A stretch of DNA of 7,809 nucleotides from Micavibrio sp. UBA2020 (lineage in GTDB: Bacteria > Pseudomonadota > Alphaproteobacteria > Micavibrionales > UBA2020). Positions 1-7,280 of this stretch are shown one piece after another (within the stretch, counting starts at the first letter, position 1; the number at the start of each line of letters is the position of its first letter). The DNA is taken from contig DDBY01000219.1 in assembly GCA_002334985.1 (NCBI GenBank), positions 1-7,809 of the forward strand. The letters are read 5' to 3'. The notes under the pieces are model-generated. The model was not told the DNA's origin. It worked only from the letters and a program-made list of their open reading frames with translations, and did not search any database. Position numbers and translations under genes: made by a program.

Positions 1-2311
1 TGGCGGCGGCTGTCGGTGAGAACTGATAAATTGCGCTGAGCAGGTCGGAATAATCGTCCGTCCATATTTTGCCGGTGGCGGGTTTTAATTTTACCCATTC
101 GTCGTTCGTGCGCTTGAGCGCATCAAGGTTGCCGCGCGAAATCACCAGCCATTTGCTGGGGTAGCGGAAAAGAAGGTTTGCATCGCGCTTGAAATCGAAA
201 TCGAAACGGTAGGCGTGCTGAAGCCCGGCCTGCTCGGCGATGGCGACCAGTCGGTCTTCGAGCATGAAATAACGGTTGGACAGGTGAAACGCCACTGCGC
301 CGCCAAGGTTGGTGCGGGAAATGTATTCAATGACAGCTTCGAGCGTCAGGAGATGTACGGGGATTGAATCCGACGAAAACGCATCGACGATAATCAGGTC
401 AAACGCCCCTGCGGGTTGTTTGGATATTTCAAGACGCCCGTCGCCGATGACGATGGTGGGGGGCTTTTCGCTTGCGCATTCCTTGAGATAGAAGAATTTT
501 TCACGCGCCACGGTTTCCATGGCGGGGTCGATTTCAAAAAACGTAAAATGCCGTCCGGGCGCGCTGTGGCAGCTGAGAACGCCCGCACCAAGGCCGATAG
601 CGCCGACTTCCTGCGGTTGGAATACATTAAAAATATCGCCAAGTGGGCCTGGTTTGGTGTAATAGGCCGTCGGTTCTGTGCGCAGATTGGGTGGCGACAG
701 AACCTGAACGCCGTGAATGGTGGTGCCGTGGTGCAGCATGCGCATCTGATAGGTCATGTCGCTGGCATGCACGACGGGGCTGTCGAAGATGCGTATAGTG
801 CCGTAAAAATTACGGTCGCTATAAACCAGGTTTTTGCGCATCTGGATGAATTGTCCGGCGAACAGCAGAATGGCCGTTGTCAGGATAAGGTTTTTTGCTG
901 TGATATGTTTGCGCACACTACGGAAAAAAATGCAAAAGATAAAAAGAATGCTGATACTGAAAAAGACCGCTTCGAAAACCTGCGGAGGAGTTGTCGAAAT
1001 CTGCGGCGGCGTGACCGGCAAGGTCAATGCCGTCAAAACCAGCGCGGCCAAGGTGGCTTTTCCGGTTCTGGTTTTAAGAGAGAAGGCGGGATGCAGCAAA
1101 AGCGCGGCAGCGAGAACCAGCGGAAATTCGATAAGCCTGTCTGCAATCACCGGAATAACAAATGCATTGAAAACCCCGCCCAATGCACCGCCGACGGACA
1201 TCATCAGGTAATAGGCGGTAAGGTCGCGGCTGCGTGCGCCGAGGGGGCGGCGGTTTGCCAGTTCAATGTGGCAAGCCATGGCAACGACGGTAAAAATCGT
1301 CAGATGGAAAACCATGCCGCCCCAATCCGTCATCCACGGCATTTGCATGACGCAAATGGCAAGGACGGAAAGGAAGGCCGCAGCGGGCAGCATATCGCGC
1401 AAAAGACTGCGCGGCACCCAAGGCTTGTTCGAAAAAGCGACCATGAAGGTCACAAGATAAAGCCCGAGCGGCAAAACCCACATCATCGGTACCGACATGA
1501 TGTCGGTTGTTATATATATGGTGACGCCCAGCAAAAGGCTGGAGGGGATAAAGGCCAGCGACGCCCATTCCATACATTCGCGCGAGAACAGCCGCAGCGG
1601 TGCGGCAGGTTCTGCCTCTGCGGCAGTTGCGGCGCCTTCGCGGCGCGGCGCAAGCAGGGAGAGGAGCAGGCAAAAAACGCCGATGATAATCAGACCGGCG
1701 TAGGTAAACGTCGTATAGCCTGCCTGTGCGCTGAGGGTGAAAGCCGGTTCGAACACAACCGGATAGAGCAGCAGCCCCGCAAGGCTGCCGATATTGCTGG
1801 CCACATAAAGAAAATAGGGGTCATGTGCCGCTTTGTGCCCCGTTGCGGTGAAGAGCCGCTGGATGGTCGAAGATGTTGCCGAAATCGCGATAAAGGGAAC
1901 GGCAAGGCTTGCGCAGAGCAGTTTGAAAATATCGATAGCGCCCGGGCTTGCGGGCAGCGATGCCGCATGCTGCGTGATGTCCACCGGAAAAAAGAACATG
2001 CCGAGCGAAAGCGCGCCCAGATAAAACAGCGCGTGCATGCGCGGCGAGAGTTTGGAAAGTCCATGCGCCAGCAGGTAGCCGCCCAGCAGCATGACCTGAA
2101 AAAACGCCATGGCGACAATCCAGCCCGCAGGCGTGCCGCCGACCAGCGGCAGCAGCATCTTGCCTGTCATAGGCTGGATGGCGAACATCAACGCGGCGGA
2201 TAAAAACAGCGTCAAGCTGAAAACGCCGACAACGGCAGCAGAAAAAACGCTTGCGGCGGCTTTTGCGCCGGCGCTTGGCGTTTGATTGTCTGCTGCACTC
2301 TCCGGTGTCAT
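1..2311 (-). CDS. Fused MFS-like / spermidine synthase-like membrane protein (3' end missing)
   Basis: An open frame of 770 codons runs from ATG at 2311 off the left edge. Residues about 20-490 are very hydrophobic, with roughly 14 membrane segments by eye; they include the stretches IPSSLLLGVTIYITTD (ending near residue 270) and AYYLMMSVGGALGG (from about 366), typical of the fused MFS/spermidine synthase family. From about residue 497 a soluble Rossmann methyltransferase-like domain follows: HHGTTIHGVQ, GLGAG (573-577, SAM/nucleoside loop), FEIDP (acidic ribose-binding residue near 595), GDGR (623-626), DAFSSDSIP (from 643) and WTDDYS (750-755). The last motif normally lies close to the C-terminus, so little is probably missing. 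The family resembles aminopropyltransferases, but its substrate is generally unproven. Here GLGAG replaces the GGGDG of true spermidine synthases, so polyamine synthesis should not be assumed. The gene starts one base after the carA stop, with only a weak AGG as ribosome site, suggesting translational coupling. Family call firm; function uncertain. Confidence 0.9.
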   Translation of the reverse strand, partial: MTPESAADNQTPSAGAKAAASVFSAAVVGVFSLTLFLSAALMFAIQPMTGKMLLPLVGGTPAGWIVAMAFFQVMLLGGYLLAHGLSKLSPRMHALFYLGALSLGMFFFPVDITQHAASLPASPGAIDIFKLLCASLAVPFIAISATSSTIQRLFTATGHKAAHDPYFLYVASNIGSLAGLLLYPVVFEPAFTLSAQAGYTTFTYAGLIIIGVFCLLLSLLAPRREGAATAAEAEPAAPLRLFSRECMEWASLAFIPSSLLLGVTIYITTDIMSVPMMWVLPLGLYLVTFMVAFSNKPWVPRSLLRDMLPAAAFLSVLAICVMQMPWMTDWGGMVFHLTIFTVVAMACHIELANRRPLGARSRDLTAYYLMMSVGGALGGVFNAFVIPVIADRLIEFPLVLAAALLLHPAFSLKTRTGKATLAALVLTALTLPVTPPQISTTPPQVFEAVFFSISILFIFCIFFRSVRKHITAKNLILTTAILLFAGQFIQMRKNLVYSDRNFYGTIRIFDSPVVHASDMTYQMRMLHHGTTIHGVQVLSPPNLRTEPTAYYTKPGPLGDIFNVFQPQEVGAIGLGAGVLSCHSAPGRHFTFFEIDPAMETVAREKFFYLKECASEKPPTIVIGDGRLEISKQPAGAFDLIIVDAFSSDSIPVHLLTLEAVIEYISRTNLGGAVAFHLSNRYFMLEDRLVAIAEQAGLQHAYRFDFDFKRDANLLFRYPSKWLVISRGNLDALKRTNDEWVKLKPATGKIWTDDYSDLLSAIYQFSPTAAA

Positions 2312-2312
2312 G

Positions 2313-3458
2313 TCAGGCGGCCTGTTTTCGCGTTTGCATTTGCAGGGCGGCTGCGAAGCGTTCGAACAGATAGTGGCTGTCGTGCGGGCCCGGTGATGCT
2401 TCGGGGTGATATTGCACCGAAAACACGGGGCGGCCTTTCAGGCGCAAGCCTTCGTTGGTGCCGTCGAATAGGCTTTGGTGCGTGACTTCCGCCGTTTCAG
2501 GTAAGCTTTCCGGGACGACGTGGAAACCGTGATTCTGGCTGGTGATTTCAACCTTGCCGGTTTCGAGGTCTTTGACAGGATGGTTGCCGCCGCGGTGGCC
2601 GAAAGGCAGCTTGCGGGTGTCACCGCCAAGCGCACGGGCGAGCAGCTGGTGCCCAAGGCAGATGCCGAACAGCGGCATGCCTGTTTGCAGCAGCGATTGG
2701 ATAACCGGCACGGCATAAACGCCGGTGGCCGCCGGGTCGCCCGGGCCGTTCGACAGAAAAATGCCGTCCGGTTTCAGCGCCATGATGGCGTCAAAAGTGG
2801 TGGAGCAGGGGACAACCGTCAAACGCATATCCTGCCGCGCAAGGCAGCGCAGGATGTTACGCTTCACGCCGTAGTCGATAACAACCACATGCGGCGCGGC
2901 GGCCTGCGCGGGCGTTTCATGCCATTCATATATATTGGTGCAGGACACTGTGCGCGCGATGTCTTGCCCGTTCATGTCGGGCAGGGCGCGCAGGTATTCA
3001 CGCATTTTCTCGATGTCCGGCGTTTTATCGGGCGTGAAGGCGATGACGCCGTTCTGTGCCCCCTTGTCGCGCAGGTGGCGGGTCAGGGCGCGGGTATCGA
3101 TATCGCAGATGCCCGTCAGGTTGCCGCGCGCCAGCCAGGCATTGAAATCTTCTTCAGCGCGATAATTTGACGGCGCGGTGATATCGGCGCGCAGGATGAT
3201 GCCGCGCGCGAAGGGCGCTTCGGCTTCAAGGTCGTCGCGGTTGGCGCCCACGTTGCCGATATGCGGGAAGGTGAAGGTTATCATCTGCCCCGCATAAGAC
3301 GGGTCGGTCATGATTTCCTGATACCCGCTCATGGAGGTATTGAAGCAGACCTCGCCGCCGGTGATGCCGGGCGCGCCGATGCCTTTCCCCCTGAAAATAC
3401 TGCCGTCTGCCAGAAGCAAGGCCGCATTCAGGTTCGGGGAGTGCTGTTTTGACAACAT
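2313..3458 (-). CDS. carA: Carbamoyl-phosphate synthase small (glutaminase) subunit
   Basis: CarA hydrolyses glutamine and passes ammonia to CarB, which makes carbamoyl phosphate for pyrimidine and arginine synthesis in the cytoplasm. The protein has 381 residues, the usual family length (about 380). The N-terminal CPSase small-chain domain contains [35 protein letters not shown] and [10 protein letters not shown]. The C-terminal class I glutamine amidotransferase domain starts at about residue 190 ([14 protein letters not shown]). Its catalytic triad is visible: Cys267 in FGICLGHQ, and His351 with Glu353 in [14 protein letters not shown] chose ATG at 3458 because it gives the family N-terminus and has AGGGA four bases upstream. 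The frame stays open to an ATG at 3593, but that extension would run into yqeY on the other strand and lacks family similarity. carB is not next to it in this window; instead the spermidine-synthase-like fusion follows after one base. Confidence 0.97.
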   Translation of the reverse strand: MLSKQHSPNLNAALLLADGSIFRGKGIGAPGITGGEVCFNTSMSGYQEIMTDPSYAGQMITFTFPHIGNVGANRDDLEAEAPFARGIILRADITAPSNYRAEEDFNAWLARGNLTGICDIDTRALTRHLRDKGAQNGVIAFTPDKTPDIEKMREYLRALPDMNGQDIARTVSCTNIYEWHETPAQAAAPHVVVIDYGVKRNILRCLARQDMRLTVVPCSTTFDAIMALKPDGIFLSNGPGDPAATGVYAVPVIQSLLQTGMPLFGICLGHQLLARALGGDTRKLPFGHRGGNHPVKDLETGKVEITSQNHGFHVVPESLPETAEVTHQSLFDGTNEGLRLKGRPVFSVQYHPEASPGPHDSHYLFERFAAALQMQTRKQAA

Positions 3459-3462
3459 GATT

Positions 3463-3467
3463 TCCCT
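3463..3467 (-). promoter_or_regulatory. Ribosome binding site of carA
   Basis: On the minus strand AGGGA lies four bases before the ATG at 3458. It supports this start over the upstream in-frame ATG at 3593. No convincing -35/-10 pair for carA was found in the 90 bases upstream. Confidence 0.7.
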
Positions 3468-3480
3468 GATGTTTGCTGTG

Positions 3481-3509
3481 TTGTAATTCGATACTGCATG
3501 GCATAGCAT
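3481..3509 (+). promoter_or_regulatory. Candidate sigma-70 promoter for yqeY
   Basis: TTGTAA (3481-3486) and TAGCAT (3504-3509) are 17 bases apart, each matching four of six consensus bases. Transcription would start near 3516, leaving a leader of about 30 bases with AGGAA (3540-3544) as ribosome site before the yqeY ATG at 3549. The location in the divergent carA/yqeY spacer fits. The match is moderate and untested. Confidence 0.4.
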
Positions 3510-3510
3510 A
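3496..3510. repeat. Three tandem GCATR pentamers in the carA/yqeY spacer
   Basis: GCATG, GCATA and GCATA follow each other without gaps and overlap the candidate -10 box of yqeY. A five-base period is half a helix turn. This may be chance in a short spacer, or a binding site for a regulator of one or both divergent genes. Nothing else in the sequence decides between these. Confidence 0.5.
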
Positions 3511-3548
3511 CAAACCAACATATTTGCCAGACGAAAAGCAGGAAACAC

Positions 3549-4013
3549 ATGCTCAGGACGCGATTTCAGGAACAGCTTAAACAATCCCTCCATGCGAAGG
3601 ATGAAATCGCCGTCTCGACATTACGGCTAATCATCGCCGCGATGAAAGACCGCGACATCGCCGCGCGTGGCAAAGGCAACTGGGAGGGGATTACGGAAGA
3701 CGAAATCCTCGCCATGCTGCAATCGATGATTAAGCAGCGTCATGAGTCCATCAAAATGTACCAGCAGGGCAAGCGCGACGACCTTGCGGCGCGCGAAGCA
3801 TCTGAAATCCGCGTTATCGAAACTTTCCTGCCGGCGCAGCTGTCGGAAGACGAGGTTAAAGCGGCCATTGACGCGGCGATTGAGGCCGTCGGCGCTGCGG
3901 GTATCAAGGATATGGGCAAGGTGATTTCGGATATGAAGTCCAAGTACACCGGGCAGGTCGATTTTTCGAAAGTCAGCGCACTGGTCAAAGAGCGACTGAC
4001 GCCGAAAGCTTAA
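3549..4013 (+). CDS. yqeY: GatB/YqeY domain-containing protein
   Basis: A 154-residue cytoplasmic protein that fits the GatB/YqeY family over its whole length. The family is related to the tail domain of the GatB amidotransferase subunit, which contacts tRNA, but stand-alone YqeY proteins have no firmly established role. Family features include the N-terminal [27 protein letters not shown] helix, the [19 protein letters not shown] stretch with [17 protein letters not shown], and [16 protein letters not shown] followed by [13 protein letters not shown] at the C-terminus. The ATG at 3549 has AGGAA four bases upstream. The gene is divergent from carA. In many alphaproteobacteria it lies next to dnaG; here two other genes come between. 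Known function: unclear, possibly linked to tRNA or aminoacylation. Confidence 0.93.
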   Translation: MLRTRFQEQLKQSLHAKDEIAVSTLRLIIAAMKDRDIAARGKGNWEGITEDEILAMLQSMIKQRHESIKMYQQGKRDDLAAREASEIRVIETFLPAQLSEDEVKAAIDAAIEAVGAAGIKDMGKVISDMKSKYTGQVDFSKVSALVKERLTPKA

Positions 4014-4037
4014 ATCCGGCTTTTATTCCCTTTTTTC
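4005..4037 (+). terminator. Possible weak terminator after yqeY
   Basis: AAAGC (4005-4009) can pair with GCTTT (4019-4023) around a nine-base loop that contains the yqeY stop codon; an alternative is GCCG (4001-4004) with CGGC (4017-4020). A T-rich stretch follows (4021-4037, with a run of six T). The stem is short, so termination would be partial at best. Confidence 0.25.
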
Positions 4038-4055
4038 CCAACGTTTTCATAAATA

Positions 4056-4084
4056 TTGACACTGCTGCAGGCGCGTCATAGTCT
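4056..4084 (+). promoter_or_regulatory. Candidate promoter of the ankyrin-repeat gene
   Basis: A perfect TTGACA lies at 4056-4061. Candidate -10 boxes are CATAGT (4077-4082, 15-base spacer, four matches) or TAGTCT (4079-4084, 17-base spacer, three matches). Transcription would start at about 4090, downstream of the GTG at 4085, which favours the ATG at 4121 as translation start. It suggests that the ankyrin gene and its neighbour form their own transcription unit. Confidence 0.5.
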
Positions 4085-4120
4085 GTGGCCTCCGCTATTT
4101 TTTTAACAGGGCTTTGCCAG

Positions 4121-4969
4121 ATGCCGACCGATTTGTGCAACATCGCGCCCCTGCGCGCCGAAATCACAACCAGCGTGCAAATGCAGCTGCTGGCCGCCGT
4201 ATCGACGGGCTGCGTCAAAACGGCTGCGCAGCTTGTGGCGGCAGGTCTATCTGTCAATATGGGGGATGAAGACGACGACACGCCGCTGACGCTCGCTGTC
4301 GCGCGCAGCAATCCCGATATGGTCGATTTCCTTTTGAAGGCGGGTGCAGATGTGAATTTGCCCGGTGTTGGCGGCAAAAGCCCGCTGCGCGTGGCGATTG
4401 ACACGGCGGCGCCACTGGGCGTGGTCAAGCTGCTGCTGGCGGCGGGGGCAGACCCGCTGGCTGCCAGTTATGACGACAAACAAAAAAAGGACGTGACGGA
4501 CCAGATGGCCGCCGACCTTGCCTATATCAACAGCCGCACGGGCGATGAAAACGCGGATACTGTGCTTTACGAAGTCACGCGTGCATCCAACGTTTTTAAT
4601 ATTATCGAAATCGTCAAGGATGGTAACCCGCACAAGCTGGATAATTGGCTGAAAACCAGTAAGGTCGATATCAATGCCTATAACCGCCATGGCGCGACGG
4701 CTTTGCTGCATGCTTGCCAGATGGGGCGGTCTGATTTGGTCGAGCTTTTGTGGTACGCAGGCGCCGACCCATCCAAGCCGCATAAATACGATGCGGCTAT
4801 CACCCCGCTGAAAATGGCGGAGGAAAGCGGCAATCCTCATCTGATGCGTGAAATAAAAAGATATATCTCGTTGGCAGAAGAAGAATTCCGCAAAAAATCG
4901 ACCACCCTGCAAACAGATATACCGGTGATGAAGCCCGCGCAAGTGAAGCAGAGGGTTTTTAAGGGATAA
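4121..4969 (+). CDS. Ankyrin-repeat protein
   Basis: A 282-residue protein with several ankyrin repeats, a helical scaffold for protein binding. Repeats recognisable by the TPLxxA start and LLxxGAD end lie at about residues 22-49 (degenerate), 51-81 (TPLTLAVARSNPDMVDFLLKAGADVN shape) and 84-114. Two more follow a less regular middle section: about 189-220 (GATALLHACQMGRSDLVELL, then YAGADP) and 223-250. The tail is charged. No signal peptide or membrane segment is visible, so it is probably cytoplasmic. I chose the ATG at 4121, with AGGG (4108-4111) nine bases upstream; the frame also has a GTG at 4085, but that lies upstream of the predicted transcription start. The stop is seven bases before the next gene, so the pair is likely an operon. 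The fold is clear, but the partner and role cannot be told from the sequence. Confidence 0.9.
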   Translation: MPTDLCNIAPLRAEITTSVQMQLLAAVSTGCVKTAAQLVAAGLSVNMGDEDDDTPLTLAVARSNPDMVDFLLKAGADVNLPGVGGKSPLRVAIDTAAPLGVVKLLLAAGADPLAASYDDKQKKDVTDQMAADLAYINSRTGDENADTVLYEVTRASNVFNIIEIVKDGNPHKLDNWLKTSKVDINAYNRHGATALLHACQMGRSDLVELLWYAGADPSKPHKYDAAITPLKMAEESGNPHLMREIKRYISLAEEEFRKKSTTLQTDIPVMKPAQVKQRVFKG

Positions 4970-4976
4970 CAAAAAG

Positions 4977-5339
4977 ATGAGAAAAGATTTTAATCGAAAA
5001 TCTGATGTTAATCGCGACGATGCCAAAAAGCTCGATTTCACCATCACGCTGACGGGGCGGGGCGATGATACGATTTATGAACGCGCGCAGGATTTGGCCA
5101 AAGCCATCGGCCGCTGGCCGCAGCTGCGCGGTACGGGTGACAGGCTTGTGAGCGATGTCGAGGCCTTTCTGACCGAAACCGGCGGGGCGCAGGTGCGCCT
5201 GAAGGCGACGGAAACCGCGATGCTGGATATTCTGCGCCAGTTCGCAACGGATATCCTGAAGGTGGAGCCGGAAATCGACCTTATCCCGCCGTCGCGCCGT
5301 CCGAAGCCCGTGGACCCGTTTGATGTGCGTTTCTGGTAA
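4977..5339 (+). CDS. Unrecognised 120-residue protein
   Basis: I do not recognise this protein. It has 120 residues, a basic polar N-terminus (MRKDFNRKSD), then a probable alpha/beta body beginning with LDFTITLTGRGDD, two likely helices (YERAQDLAKAIGRW and ATETAMLDILRQFATDIL) and a proline-rich end PSRRPKPVDPFDVRFW. There is no signal peptide, membrane segment or metal-binding motif. It starts seven bases after the ankyrin gene. AAGGGA at 4961-4966, ten bases before the ATG and next to the upstream stop, can serve as ribosome site, so translation may be coupled. Codon use and base composition look like the neighbours. The context suggests a partner of the ankyrin protein or an accessory gene carried next to dnaG; neither is shown. 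Confidence 0.75.
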   Translation: MRKDFNRKSDVNRDDAKKLDFTITLTGRGDDTIYERAQDLAKAIGRWPQLRGTGDRLVSDVEAFLTETGGAQVRLKATETAMLDILRQFATDILKVEPEIDLIPPSRRPKPVDPFDVRFW

Positions 5340-5370
5340 ATAAATGCACGGCTTTTGTGACTGAATGTTA

Positions 5371-5398
5371 TTGAAGCCGCCGCGTAAACCCCTATAAA
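5371..5398 (+). promoter_or_regulatory. Candidate dnaG promoter next to the start codon
   Basis: TTGAAG (5371-5376) and TATAAA (5393-5398) are 16 bases apart, matching four and five of six consensus bases. The -10 box ends eight bases before the dnaG ATG at 5407, so transcription would start about at the start codon. No Shine-Dalgarno is present between them, which fits a leaderless or near-leaderless mRNA. Confidence 0.55.
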
Positions 5399-5406
5399 TA
5401 GTGCCT

Positions 5407-7200
5407 ATGTCACTGCCCAAGGCCTTTGTTGATGAAATCCGCGCCCGCGTGCCGCTGTCCGATGTTGTGGGCAAGCGCGTGAAGCTGACGCGCGCCGGCC
5501 GCGAATACAAAGCCTGCTGCCCGTTCCATGGCGAGAAAACACCTTCTTTCACCGTGAATGACCAGAAGGGGTTTTATCATTGCTTCGGCTGCGGCGCGCA
5601 TGGCGACGTGGTCGGGTTCGTTATGAACCACGACAATATGTCGTTTATGGATGCCATCGAACATCTGGCGGGTCTTGCGGGCATGCAGGTGCCCAAGCCG
5701 ACGGTGGCGGAGCAAAAAAAATTCCAGCGCCAGATGTCGCTTTATGACCTGATGGAACATGCCGCGAAATGGTATGAGGCGCAGCTGCATGCACCGCAGA
5801 ATAAAAAGATTTTGGAATACCTTGTCACCCGCGGGCTTTCGGTGGAAACGATTAAATCCTTCCGCCTTGGTTTTGCGCCGGGCGAAGATATTATTCTCAA
5901 GCAAAGCCTGCAAAAAGCGGGCTATAGCCTTGAGGCTATGCTAGAAGCCGGACTGTTCAGGGAATCCCAGCGCACGAAGGGGGAGCTATATCCGTTCTTC
6001 CGCGGGCGCGTCATGTTTCCGGTGCAGGATTTGCAGGGGCGGGTGGTGGCCTTCGGTGGCCGCGTGCTGCCGGAAAGCCATGGCGGCCCGCCGGATAAAT
6101 CCGCGCCCAAATATATCAACTCGCCCGAAACCGAAATCTTTCACAAAGGCCGCATGCTCTACGGTCTGTCGCGCGCGCGCAAATCGATTGGCGACGGTGT
6201 AACCGTGGTGGTGGTCGAGGGGTATATGGACGTCATTGCGATGGTGCAGGGCGGGTTCAACGGGGCTGTCGCACCGCTGGGTACCGCGCTTACGGAAAGT
6301 CAGATTGAAGAGCTCTGGCGCGTGATGCCCGAAGAAAACCGCGCACCCGTACTATGCTTCGACGGCGATAACGCCGGCCAGCGGGCCGCCGCGCGGGCGC
6401 TGGAGCGGGTATTGCCTATTCTGAAGCCTGACTATTCTGTAAAATTTGCCTTCCTGCCGGAGCAACACGACCCCGATAGTCTGATTAAAGACGACGGCGC
6501 ATCCGCCATGCAGCGGGTGCTGGATAACGCCATCGGCATTTTCGATATGATGTGGATGGAGGAAGGCAAGGGGCGCAATTTCAGTCAGCCTGAGACCAAG
6601 GCGGGCTTCCGCAGCGCGCTTGAAAAACGCGCCCGCCAGATTGCCAATATGACGGTACAAGAGTTCTTTGTTCACGAAATAAATCAAAAGATTAATGAAG
6701 TTTTCTTAAGTAATAATACAGGTAAAAAGGGCGGCAATTCGGGCGGTTTTTTCAAAGGCGGCATGTTCAAAAAACAAATGCCGGGCGTGCATACGCCGTA
6801 CCGGCCGCTGAACATGCCCGCCAAGCCTATCCGCACATCGCGCCTGCTGCGGGAAAAGGTACTGCTGGCGGCGCTGATAAACTACCCCGAGCTTTACGAA
6901 GAGTTTTCGGAAGAGGTCGGGATGCTGGAAATCCCCAACGAGGGGTATGACGGCCTGCGTCATGCGCTGGTGCAGTTTTTGTCCGAGGCGCTGGAGGGTG
7001 AAATATACCTTGACCATCAGGCGGTTAAACAACATCTTATTCTGCAAGGGCACGGCAAGATACTTGATGCAATCTTCGATTCTTCCCTGTATGTTCATGC
7101 GGGCTTTGCCAAACCGGGGCAGCCGCTCGATATTGTACGCGAAGGATGGAAAGACGCCTACGCCCGCGGGCGGGAGAAATCCCGCTGGCACAAGGCCTGA
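5407..7200 (+). CDS. dnaG: DNA primase
   Basis: DnaG makes the RNA primers for leading- and lagging-strand DNA synthesis and works with the DnaB helicase at the fork. The product has 597 residues, close to the family length (581 in E. coli). The N-terminal zinc-binding domain has ligands Cys38, His41, Cys59 and Cys62 with the classic spacing. The catalytic core follows, with the TOPRIM acidic residues Glu271 in EGYMDV, Asp319 and Asp321 in FDGDNAGQ, and a further HDPDSL motif (Asp355, Asp357). A Gly/Asn/Lys-rich, AT-rich linker at about residues 434-475 leads to the C-terminal helicase-binding domain (from about RLLREKVLLAAL). ATG 5407 gives the family N-terminus MSLPKAFVDEIR; a GTG two codons upstream at 5401 is possible but less likely. 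No Shine-Dalgarno is seen. rpoD follows 91 bases downstream, as in the macromolecular-synthesis operon. Confidence 0.97.
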   Translation: MSLPKAFVDEIRARVPLSDVVGKRVKLTRAGREYKACCPFHGEKTPSFTVNDQKGFYHCFGCGAHGDVVGFVMNHDNMSFMDAIEHLAGLAGMQVPKPTVAEQKKFQRQMSLYDLMEHAAKWYEAQLHAPQNKKILEYLVTRGLSVETIKSFRLGFAPGEDIILKQSLQKAGYSLEAMLEAGLFRESQRTKGELYPFFRGRVMFPVQDLQGRVVAFGGRVLPESHGGPPDKSAPKYINSPETEIFHKGRMLYGLSRARKSIGDGVTVVVVEGYMDVIAMVQGGFNGAVAPLGTALTESQIEELWRVMPEENRAPVLCFDGDNAGQRAAARALERVLPILKPDYSVKFAFLPEQHDPDSLIKDDGASAMQRVLDNAIGIFDMMWMEEGKGRNFSQPETKAGFRSALEKRARQIANMTVQEFFVHEINQKINEVFLSNNTGKKGGNSGGFFKGGMFKKQMPGVHTPYRPLNMPAKPIRTSRLLREKVLLAALINYPELYEEFSEEVGMLEIPNEGYDGLRHALVQFLSEALEGEIYLDHQAVKQHLILQGHGKILDAIFDSSLYVHAGFAKPGQPLDIVREGWKDAYARGREKSRWHKA

Positions 7201-7222
7201 GGGACGGGCCCGCTTGATATAC

Positions 7223-7253
7223 CGCGCGACGCCACAGGGGGTGGTGCCGCGTG
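7223..7253 (+). other. Stem-loop in the dnaG-rpoD spacer
   Basis: CG then CGCG (7223-7228), an A·C mismatch and CGCCAC (7230-7235) pair with GTGGTG (7241-7246), CGCG (7248-7251) and TG around an AGGGG loop. This gives about 12 pairs including two G·U. Four T (7259-7262) come five bases later, so it could be a weak terminator, a processing site or an rpoD leader element. A short palindrome CGGGCCCG (7205-7212) lies just upstream. The rest of the 91-base spacer shows no clear promoter. Confidence 0.6.
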
Positions 7254-7274
7254 TGACGTTTTGAGATTTAGACT

Positions 7275-7280
7275 GAGGAG
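7275..7280 (+). promoter_or_regulatory. Ribosome binding site of rpoD
   Basis: GAGGAG lies 11 bases before ATG 7292, slightly far. It is too close to the in-frame GTG at 7280 (it overlaps it) and only three bases from an out-of-frame ATG at 7284. Confidence 0.6.

Noticed and set aside
416..2203. A long open frame on the plus strand (595 codons).
   Set aside because: It is codon-aligned antisense to the membrane-fusion gene, which avoids TTA, CTA and TCA codons here and so leaves the opposite frame open. Its product is rich in Arg, His, Gln, Asn and Lys, as expected from the complement of hydrophobic codons, and shows no family motif.
2520..3170. Open frame on the plus strand across carA.
   Set aside because: Antisense to a well-supported carA with intact catalytic residues; no recognisable product.
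3459..3593. An N-terminal extension of carA to ATG 3593 (45 extra residues).
   Set aside because: It would overlap yqeY and the divergent spacer and lacks the family N-terminus; the ATG at 3458 has a good ribosome site.
4085..4120. GTG start of the ankyrin gene at 4085.
   Set aside because: It lies upstream of the predicted transcription start and has no ribosome site; ATG 4121 is better placed.
4247..5047. Open frame of 266 codons on the minus strand.
   Set aside because: Antisense to the ankyrin gene, whose repeats are clear; the product has no motif.
5401..5406. GTG start of dnaG at 5401.
   Set aside because: It adds two residues to the usual N-terminus and lies so near the -10 box that it may not be transcribed.
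7214..7242. TTGATA (7214-7219) as an rpoD -35 box.
   Set aside because: At 17 bases downstream only GGGGGT is found, so no -10 box; the match is chance.
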